Shown here one piece after another: positions 57,857-64,000 of a stretch of DNA of 64,000 bases. How positions within the stretch are numbered: position 1 is the stretch's first letter; every line of letters starts with the position of its first letter. Both the position numbers and the translations under genes were made by a program. The stretch spans positions 124,001-188,000 of the forward strand of contig CALJKV010000037.1 in the NCBI GenBank assembly GCA_937974245.1, given 5' to 3'. This DNA is from an uncultured Chloroflexota bacterium (GTDB lineage: Bacteria; Chloroflexota; Anaerolineae; Aggregatilineales; Phototrophicaceae). Below the pieces are notes generated by a model. That model searched no databases and was not told where the DNA came from. It was given only the letters and a program-made list of their open reading frames with translations.

Positions 57857-60427
57857 TCACTCGCTCCGCAGCGCCTGAGCTGTCACCAGCCTCCCCAACC
57901 GCCAGGCCGGATACAGGCCAGCCAGCAGCGCCGCCACGAACGCGATCAGAAACGCCCCGGCAAATTCTGTCGGGCGCAAGGCGAGTTCCATCGTCCAGCC
58001 AAACGAACGGACGTTAATCACGTAGATCAACACCAGCGACATCACAAACCCGATGGGCAGGGCCATCAACCCGGCGGTGATCCCCATCAACCCGGTCTGG
58101 ATGAGCGTGAAACGCCATAGCTGGCCGGGGATCATCCCCACCGCCCGCATGACTCCGTACTGGCGGGTGTGTTCCATCTGCAGGGCCAGCAGCGCACTCA
58201 GAATCCCGATAAACGCCACCACCGTCGCCAGCACTTGCAGCGCCACCGTGATCGAGAAAGCGCGGTCAAAGACGGAGAACACGCCGCTGCGCAGGCTGGC
58301 ATAACTCTGGATTTGCAGGTCGTAGCCCACCAGCGTTTGAGTCTGGAGCGTGTCAATGATCGCCGCCGGACTCGCCCCCGGCTCTAAAAACACGCCCATT
58401 GACGTGATATAGGGGTCATCATAAAACGCCCGGTACACGTTATCAGCCATCAGCACCGTCCCCTGGTCGGTGGAGTAGTCGTAAAACACCCCGGCGACGG
58501 TGAACGGCTGCGGCCCTCGGTCTGTGAGCAGCGTAATCGTGTCATTAGCCTCGGTGATGTCCCGGCGGAAGGCGAACGGCTCGCTCACGATAACCGCGCC
58601 ATCCTGAAGCGCCACCCAGTAACTTCCTTCGGCGATGTGCGACCAGGCAAAACGGCGCGGGCGACTTGTGATGTCCATACTGGGCACAGCCAGGTTAACC
58701 GGCGGCAGGTCGGGATAATCCGGGGCGACAACGTGTACCGAGCGCACCGTTGCCACCCGGTTAATGCCGGGCACAGCCGCCACCACCTCTGCCAGAGCCG
58801 GATCAATATCTGCCCGCGCCGTGTTGGAGGTCAACTGTGGCGGGGAGATATAGATGTCTGCGCCCAGCGTGGTTTCCAACCAGTCACTCACCGTCTCGCG
58901 GAAACTGCCGATCATCACGCTCACGCCCACAATCACGCTCACGGCGACGGTCAGCGCGGCGACGGCAATTGAAGTCCGGCTGAGGGAGCGCACCACCGCG
59001 CGGGGAGCCATCCGCCCCAGCACGCCAAACACACGCCCGGTCAGTGGTGCAGCCAGGCGCATCATGCCCACCAGCGCCAGCGGTGTGAACAGGGCGCTGC
59101 CGACGACGATACAGAACAATGCAAAAAAACTGATAATCAGATGGGACGCGGGGATGCTCAACAGCAGCCCGCCCAGGATGTTCATGCCCACCCCAGCGGC
59201 GGTCATCACCGGCAAAAGCTGGCGGGTGCGCTGCTCGATCTCAGAACGGCGCAGCACCCCGGCAGGCGGTGTGCGAGTGGCCTCGAACGAGGGGATCATC
59301 GCGGCAAAGATGCTGGCGGCCAGTCCAACCAGTGCCCCTTTGAGCAGTGTAACCGGCATCACGGTCACGCGCTGCACATTGACGGTGAAATACAGATCGC
59401 TGATCGTCTGCGAGACCAGCCCCACCGCACCGCGCCCGAAGAGAATCCCCAGTCCCAGCCCGAATGCCGTGCCAACCAGACCGAGCAGCAGCGCTTCCCC
59501 CAGTATCAGGCCAAAAATCTGTGCCTGGGTCGTCCCCAGCGAGCGCAGGATGCCGATCACCGGGCGGCGCTGAACCACGCTGAAAGTAACCGTGTTATAG
59601 ATGAGGAATACCCCCACGACCAGCGCCAGCAGACTCAGCGCCTGCAGGTTGAGTTCAAAGGCGTCGGTCATCTGTGCCAGTGCCCCATTTTCCGCCTGGG
59701 GAGTCGTCAGAACCGCGCCGGACGGCAGGATGTTCTCGATCAAACGGGTGTCATAATCCGGCGGCAGAATCAGGTCAATCCGGGTGATTGCCCCCGGCGT
59801 GCCAATGATTTCCTGGGCGGTGGCGATGTCGGTCAGCAAGAGATTATCCAACGCCTCTTCACTCACCTCATCATCCGGCTGGAGCAGCCCGACGACTCGT
59901 ACCTGTGCCGGGCGCTCCCCAGCCCGCAGCGTGACGGTATCCCCCGGCTGGATGCCAAAACGTGACGCCAGCGTGCGACTCAGGAGTGCCGTGTTGGGTT
60001 CCGCGATGAAGGCGTTCAGCGCGTCGAACGCCCGCTGATTTTCCCCCAGCACGGTGACCGTCGTCAGGTAGCTGCGGAAGGGCGGCTCGGCGAACGTATC
60101 CACACCCAGCAAGAGCAGCGGCTGCTCTCCCAGGCTGGCCGCCCGCACATAGGATTCCACCACCGGGGCGCTGTCACGCAGACCGAGTTCCTGGCGCAGC
60201 TGGCGGTAGAGGTCAGTCGGCAGTCCCAGCGGGCCGCCGACAACCTGATGCGTGGCCTTACCGGTGATGCTTTCGGCACTCAGGGCAAACGCACGACTGG
60301 CGGAGTTATTGGCGACATCAATGGCGATCACCATCGCCACCCCCAGTGCCACGCCTACCACGAAGAGGGTGCTTTGCAACAAACGACGGCTGATATGCCG
60401 CCGCGCCAGACGCAATAATGCAAACAC
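57857..60427 (-). CDS. FtsX/MacB-like ABC transporter permease, duplicated type
   Basis: 856 residues from GTG 60427 with AAGGA upstream. Architecture: N-terminal helix (LLQSTLFVVGVALGVAMVIA), periplasmic-type domain, FtsX block (LLALVVGVFLIYNTVTFSVV; RRPVIGILRSLGTTQAQIFG), a central helix pair, then a second helix plus external domain (~500-720) and a second FtsX block (VATVVAFIGILSALLALQME; QYGVMRAVGMIPGQLWRFTL). This is the LolE/YknZ-like exporter permease with both halves fused. It works with a MacB/LolD-type ATPase, which is not in the window. Likely moves lipoproteins or peptides. It shares its strand with the subtilase upstream but is separated by a hairpin. Confidence 0.9.
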   Translation of the reverse strand: MFALLRLARRHISRRLLQSTLFVVGVALGVAMVIAIDVANNSASRAFALSAESITGKATHQVVGGPLGLPTDLYRQLRQELGLRDSAPVVESYVRAASLGEQPLLLLGVDTFAEPPFRSYLTTVTVLGENQRAFDALNAFIAEPNTALLSRTLASRFGIQPGDTVTLRAGERPAQVRVVGLLQPDDEVSEEALDNLLLTDIATAQEIIGTPGAITRIDLILPPDYDTRLIENILPSGAVLTTPQAENGALAQMTDAFELNLQALSLLALVVGVFLIYNTVTFSVVQRRPVIGILRSLGTTQAQIFGLILGEALLLGLVGTAFGLGLGILFGRGAVGLVSQTISDLYFTVNVQRVTVMPVTLLKGALVGLAASIFAAMIPSFEATRTPPAGVLRRSEIEQRTRQLLPVMTAAGVGMNILGGLLLSIPASHLIISFFALFCIVVGSALFTPLALVGMMRLAAPLTGRVFGVLGRMAPRAVVRSLSRTSIAVAALTVAVSVIVGVSVMIGSFRETVSDWLETTLGADIYISPPQLTSNTARADIDPALAEVVAAVPGINRVATVRSVHVVAPDYPDLPPVNLAVPSMDITSRPRRFAWSHIAEGSYWVALQDGAVIVSEPFAFRRDITEANDTITLLTDRGPQPFTVAGVFYDYSTDQGTVLMADNVYRAFYDDPYITSMGVFLEPGASPAAIIDTLQTQTLVGYDLQIQSYASLRSGVFSVFDRAFSITVALQVLATVVAFIGILSALLALQMEHTRQYGVMRAVGMIPGQLWRFTLIQTGLMGITAGLMALPIGFVMSLVLIYVINVRSFGWTMELALRPTEFAGAFLIAFVAALLAGLYPAWRLGRLVTAQALRSE

Positions 60428-60526
60428 AATAGCCAGTCCTTAATGATGATGGTTCAAGCACGCAGCAGTTTACCAGCAAATGCACTCCTGGGGATACCGG
60501 ATACGCTTAGAATCCCATGAATCACA

Positions 60527-60550
60527 AGGGCGGGATATGCTCCCGCCCCT
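60527..60550 (-). terminator. Hairpin after the subtilase gene
   Basis: GGGCGGGA and TCCCGCCC flank TATGC, 36 bases beyond the subtilase stop. The minus strand continues TTGTGATT, a weak tail. Confidence 0.5.
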
Positions 60551-60585
60551 GCTGTCATTCTGCTATATATCGAAACCGTTGATGA

Positions 60586-61941
60586 TTAGCCGCGCTGGTT
60601 GAAGTCCACGTTCAGCCGACCAATGCCGTAGATGGGGTCTCTGCCGGGCGCACCCAGGTCATTCGATAGTGTCCACATATAGGCGGTGACGTCCCACGGA
60701 TTAGCGGAGCCACCCAGCACGCCGATAATCAGCGCAGCCACACCCGAAGCGTGCGGAGCGGCCATGCTAGTGCCAGCCGCCCAGCCCCAGCCACCAGGAA
60801 TAGAGCTGAACACCATGTCGAATACCCAGCACGGACGCACAATGCCGTTCACATCGCAGTTTTCATTCCCAGGATAGCTGAAGTCACCACCCGGAGCAGA
60901 GAAGTCTACGATTACATTCCCGTAGTTGCTATAGGAGGATAGATTGTCCAGACTTACTGTCGGGTCAATTGCCCAACCAATCGGCGCAGTCGCGGAGATA
61001 CCGAGGACGAATGGGGCCATCGCCGGCAGGTCAACCAGGTCCGGGTTGGCGTCGAAGTCAATGGCGTCGTTCCCGGCGGAGGCGATGATGGTCGCGCCGC
61101 GATGATAAGCGTAGCCGGTGGCACGCCCCAGAGCGTACGCCAGTTCGGGCAAGTCGGGATCGTCAATTGGAATCAGCGCGCCCAGGCTCATGTTAATCAC
61201 ATCTGCACCGTTGTTGCCAGCATAGATGAGCGCGTCAATCAACCAGTCAAAGTCGCCACTGCCGGTATATTCGGACAGCACCTTAAGGGCCACGATTTCG
61301 GCTTCCGGAGCGACACCGATCACACCGTACCCATTGTCAGCAGCCGCAATCGTACCAGCGACATGTGTACCATGATTGAAGTAGAACCCAGGTTGTACCT
61401 GCCAGTCTTCACCCGGCACAAAGGACTTGCTCAATGCTGTGTTCACATTCGGCGCCAGGTCAGGGTGGGTGGCATCAATACCGGAGTCGAGGACGAAGAC
61501 GCGCACACCCGCGCCCCGTGCACCATACTGCGCCCAGGCTTCTGGCGCGTTGACGGCATCATGACCCCATTGAAGATCAAAATAGAAGTCATCATCACCG
61601 GTGTTCGGTGGATTAGGAACCGAGAAGCCGCCCGGCATCGCTTCAACACGAACTGGATCAATGGAATGGAACTGAATATTGCGAAGTACTGACCGCACAC
61701 CCGGCACACTCTCCAGCGCATCCGGGTTTGAGGTGGTCACGCTTGCCATACCCAGGTTGGTGTACACCCTGTCCACCACAGCGCCGCGCGCACGCAGTTG
61801 GTTAACTACCGTGGCAGGCATATTCCGTGCATTTTGGCCGACGACGATGTAGGACTGGTTACTCTGCGCCGCCACGGTTGAAACCGATAAGACGGCCATC
61901 AGTGCGACAAAAACAAGAAGTAAAAGTGTCGATTTTTTCAT
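60586..61941 (-). CDS. Secreted subtilisin-like serine protease (S8)
   Basis: 451 residues from ATG 61941, with GAGGAG and AGGGGA upstream; the frame extends to 61995. Signal peptide (STLLLLVFVALMAVLSVSTV), then an inhibitor I9-type propeptide (SYIVVGQNARNMPATVVNQL to RSVLRN), then the catalytic domain with Asp152 (VFVLDSGIDATHPDL), His190 (NHGTHVAGTIAAADNG), the oxyanion Asn (IIASAGNDAIDF) and Ser392 (AAGTSMAAPHASGVAAL). All three catalytic residues are present. It is expected to be exported and self-processed. A single gene with its own flanking hairpins. Confidence 0.93.
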   Translation of the reverse strand: MKKSTLLLLVFVALMAVLSVSTVAAQSNQSYIVVGQNARNMPATVVNQLRARGAVVDRVYTNLGMASVTTSNPDALESVPGVRSVLRNIQFHSIDPVRVEAMPGGFSVPNPPNTGDDDFYFDLQWGHDAVNAPEAWAQYGARGAGVRVFVLDSGIDATHPDLAPNVNTALSKSFVPGEDWQVQPGFYFNHGTHVAGTIAAADNGYGVIGVAPEAEIVALKVLSEYTGSGDFDWLIDALIYAGNNGADVINMSLGALIPIDDPDLPELAYALGRATGYAYHRGATIIASAGNDAIDFDANPDLVDLPAMAPFVLGISATAPIGWAIDPTVSLDNLSSYSNYGNVIVDFSAPGGDFSYPGNENCDVNGIVRPCWVFDMVFSSIPGGWGWAAGTSMAAPHASGVAALIIGVLGGSANPWDVTAYMWTLSNDLGAPGRDPIYGIGRLNVDFNQRG

Positions 61942-62103
61942 TCCCCTGGTCTCCTCACTAACTGACTTAACCTTCATACAGCAGTAAGCTGTCATTAACC
62001 AGTATAGTTGAGGAAAGGTTTTTGCATCAAGTGAAGAACATATAGGTATCTATAAGGTTTTCCTTTTCCGTTTTACGAATTTCATTCGATATTAATAATT
62101 CAA

Positions 62104-62136
62104 CAAAAAATCCCGACTCGCTATGAATTGGGATTT
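62104..62136 (-). terminator. Intrinsic terminator of the small membrane protein gene
   Basis: On the minus strand AAATCCC pairs with GGGATTT over a 15-base loop, followed by TTTTG. It lies 40 bases past the stop at 62175. Confidence 0.7.
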
Positions 62137-62174
62137 CGTAAGACTGCGTTTATGTGTAGTACAAAATCGGGGAA

Positions 62175-62435
62175 TTATTCCGACTGCTCCGGGGCTGCTG
62201 CCGGCGCGGGTTCTTCCTCGTCACGGTCTTCCCAACTGATAATCCAGACACAGGCTCCGGCCACCAGAATCGTCGCTGTAACCAGGGCGATCCAGTTCCC
62301 CAGCAAAAGCCCCACCGACCAGGCTTCGGCCACCAGGAGGATCACCATTCCGGCGCTCAGAACAATCCAGGCCGCCAGACGCGGGTGGCGCATGGCCCAA
62401 CGAACAAGTGCGATATTTTCCAATTGACCCATCAT
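62175..62435 (-). CDS. Small two-helix membrane protein
   Basis: 86 residues from ATG 62435 (MMGQLENIALVRWAMRH); the frame extends to 62552, but those residues look non-coding. Two hydrophobic helices (LAAWIVLSAGMVILLVAEAW; LLGNWIALVTATILVAGACV) and an acidic, Ala/Pro-rich tail (EDRDEEEPAPAAAPEQSE). No family recognised. It lies downstream of the coaE fusion on the same strand, separated by a hairpin. Confidence 0.6.
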   Translation of the reverse strand: MMGQLENIALVRWAMRHPRLAAWIVLSAGMVILLVAEAWSVGLLLGNWIALVTATILVAGACVWIISWEDRDEEEPAPAAAPEQSE

Positions 62436-62551
62436 CTTTTCCAACTCATCTCGAACGACACAACTAAAGAGGTGTTGGCGAATTCGCATAACACTTTTTC
62501 GCCTTTTCGGGGAAATAGCGTTTGCCAACAGCCAGCAAACACACCGCAACA

Positions 62552-62588
62552 TATCCCTACGAAACCATCATAAATGCTCGTAGGGATA
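62552..62588. terminator. Perfect hairpin after the coaE fusion gene
   Basis: TATCCCTACGA (62552-62562) and TCGTAGGGATA (62578-62588) form an 11-bp perfect stem with a 15-base loop, 25 bases past the stop of the coaE fusion. There is no U-tract. Confidence 0.5.
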
Positions 62589-62613
62589 CTTTACGTTCCT
62601 GGTGGCTTGCTAC

Positions 62614-63813
62614 TTAAATCGGCTTCAGCACCCGATCTTCACGCAGCCGTTTAGTTAAAATCTGGCTCTCCGGCTTCTGCGAGATAATCTCTTGCGCTGA
62701 TTCACGCCAGGCCGGGATTTTAATCTGGTCAACCGTTGTCTGAGAATACCCGCTTTTCACAAACGTATCAATCGTGCTTTGGGGAGTGTTCAGCGGCAGG
62801 AAGATAAAGCCGACCTCGCTTTGCAGGTCTTTTGAGGCGAGTTCGATAGCTTCCACCAGGCTGCTGACCACGGCTTCAGGCTGGACACGATCTCCAACAT
62901 AAAACTCGTCTACCCGCGTGATGAGGTTTTCGACCTGCCAGCCGACCAGCGCGTGAATGTTGTCCTGCTGATCCTGTGCGATCAGATAGCTCTTGTTGCC
63001 AAACGCCATCATGATATCCATGCGGTTGATGGTTTTGCCCGTCGCGCGGTTCACGAAAGCGGCAATTGCCTCGGCATTATTCGGCATTCCCCGGCGCACC
63101 GTGACCTCACCGACGGCAGAAGGCCCAGCCTGAGCCGACGGCGCTGTGGGGGCGGGCTTGGCGGGGGCGGCTGGCGCCGCTGGTGCGCTGGCTGCCGCGC
63201 CACCCTGCATTGTCTTCATGGCCTTTATCCAGGCCGCCTGCACCTGTTTCCAGGTTTCTTCCACATTGCCGTCATTGTCAATGACGACGGTGGCTTTCGT
63301 GAGTTTATCGGTCTGGGCATTTTGCGCGTTGACCCGCAGCCTGGCGTCGGCTTCGGAGAGCTTGCGTTTTTCCACCAGGCGTTTGACCTGGGTATCCGGC
63401 GTGGCATTCACCACCCAGATCGCATCTACAGCGTCGGCGAACTGCCCTTCGAGGAGTTTAATCGCTTCGATGACGACGACCTGCTGCGTTGCCCGGCTGA
63501 CCAGGGCGGAAATCGCCTGGCCGACAATCGGATGGACAATCGACTCAAGTTTAGTGAGCGCCGCCGGCTGTGAAAACACAATATTGCCCAGCAAGGCCCG
63601 GTTAATCTTTTTCTCGCCATCCAGGATAAACTGACCAAATGTATCTACGATGGGCTGGTAAGCCGGGGCACCTGGCGACATCGCCCGATGCGTCAGCCCA
63701 TCAGCGTCAATGGTATACGCGCCCAGGTGCTGGAGCATCTGCCGTACTACGCTTTTGCCAACGGCAATATTCCCCGTGAGGCCGATCACATATTTGTCTT
63801 TCCAACGACTCAC
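62614..63813 (-). CDS. coaE: Dephospho-CoA kinase fused to a GNAT-like domain
   Basis: 399 residues from GTG 63813, which has GGAGG six bases upstream; a TTG at 63846 is less likely. Residues 1-205: dephospho-CoA kinase, the last step of CoA synthesis, with P-loop GLTGNIAVGKS (11-21), GAYTIDADGLTHRAM, VHPIV, VVVIEAIKLLEG and KRLVEKRKLSEADARLRVNA lid. Residues ~205-240 are an Ala/Pro-rich linker. Residues ~245-385 look like a GNAT acetyltransferase fold (VTVRRGMPNNAEAIAAFVNR; YLIAQDQQDNIHALVGWQVE; SEVGFIFLPLNTPQSTIDTF; VKSGYS). The second domain would bind the product of the first, or regulate it. Ordinary CoaE is about 200 residues. Confidence 0.88.
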   Translation of the reverse strand: MSRWKDKYVIGLTGNIAVGKSVVRQMLQHLGAYTIDADGLTHRAMSPGAPAYQPIVDTFGQFILDGEKKINRALLGNIVFSQPAALTKLESIVHPIVGQAISALVSRATQQVVVIEAIKLLEGQFADAVDAIWVVNATPDTQVKRLVEKRKLSEADARLRVNAQNAQTDKLTKATVVIDNDGNVEETWKQVQAAWIKAMKTMQGGAAASAPAAPAAPAKPAPTAPSAQAGPSAVGEVTVRRGMPNNAEAIAAFVNRATGKTINRMDIMMAFGNKSYLIAQDQQDNIHALVGWQVENLITRVDEFYVGDRVQPEAVVSSLVEAIELASKDLQSEVGFIFLPLNTPQSTIDTFVKSGYSQTTVDQIKIPAWRESAQEIISQKPESQILTKRLREDRVLKPI

Positions 63814-63881
63814 GGTGTCCCTCCGTTCTGAATCAAGGCTGGTCAAATGAGTTCAATAGATGGGTTCATTATAGCACACGT

Positions 63882-63911
63882 ATTGTAGCGCGTTTGCGAC
63901 GTACAGGTCAA
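63882..63911 (-). promoter_or_regulatory. Candidate promoter of the coaE fusion
   Basis: On the minus strand TTGACC (63911-63906), an 18-base spacer and TACAAT (63887-63882) lie about 69 bases upstream of GTG 63813; a TATAAT closer in (near 63870) is an alternative -10. Confidence 0.45.
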
Positions 63912-64000
63912 ACGAAAATACATATCCGTTTTGAGTCAAAAATCCGTGGCAAAGCGCCCGGCAGCAGCCCCCTCGTGTGACTTGCGGCGGGTGACACGCT

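Overview
This 64 kb window reads like a chromosome segment of a Chloroflexota bacterium, most likely from class Anaerolineae. That placement is inference from content: very large GAF-rich hybrid histidine kinases, a three-gene cluster of kinase-like protein, DUF3090 protein and phosphomutase shared with Actinobacteria, a dephospho-CoA kinase with an extra acetyltransferase-like domain, many secreted beta-propeller and SH3/FecR-like proteins, and moderately high GC. There is no rRNA, tRNA, CRISPR array, prophage or intact insertion sequence that I can recognise.

Layout. 1-14.1 kb is a plus-strand signalling operon: two GAF sensor proteins (the first cut by the window edge), a ~2,790-residue hybrid histidine kinase with about ten GAF domains, a PAS domain and two receivers, and, 6 bases later, a threonine-synthase-like enzyme fused to a receiver domain, followed by a lipoprotein. 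14.1-14.8 kb is a degraded, repeat-rich spacer with a chimeric pseudogene. 14.8-26.6 kb holds mixed housekeeping and accessory genes: two-component kinase, esterase, PsbP-like secreted protein, cytochrome P460, proline dehydrogenase, acetoacetyl-CoA synthetase, propeller protein. 26.6-27.1 kb holds a strongly structured RNA candidate ending in a good terminator. 27.1-30.7 kb is a second GAF hybrid kinase. 30.8-38.4 kb has small membrane proteins, acetyltransferase, Nfu-N protein, low-GC WD-like protein, SWIM zinc-finger protein and hydantoinase A. 38.7-45.2 kb has a UDP-sugar dehydrogenase, PQQ-type sugar dehydrogenase, a double solute-binding protein and an aldo/keto reductase. 45.4-48.5 kb carries two tandem secreted paralogues bounded by a ghost copy of the reductase 5' end. 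48.5-54.4 kb has a LuxR regulator built on a dead kinase module, an orphan CpaF ATPase, a SET-domain protein, a TPR protein and a receiver-kinase hybrid. 54.5-63.8 kb is mostly minus strand: GT9 glycosyltransferase, the three-gene conserved cluster, an ABC permease, a subtilase and the CoaE fusion.

How it fits together. Signal transduction dominates: four kinases, one kinase-derived transcription factor and an enzyme carrying its own receiver. The best leads for undescribed biology are the threonine synthase-receiver fusion coupled to the giant kinase, the structured RNA at 26.86-27.13 kb (its 3' part resembles the terminal region of IS200/IS605 tnpB elements), the histidine-less kinase fused to a LuxR HTH, the covalent double solute-binding protein, and the CoaE-acetyltransferase fusion. 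Several scars (chimeric pseudogene, frameshifted zinc-ribbon gene, ghost reductase copy) show ongoing local duplication and decay. All functions are assigned by reading motifs; no database search was run.
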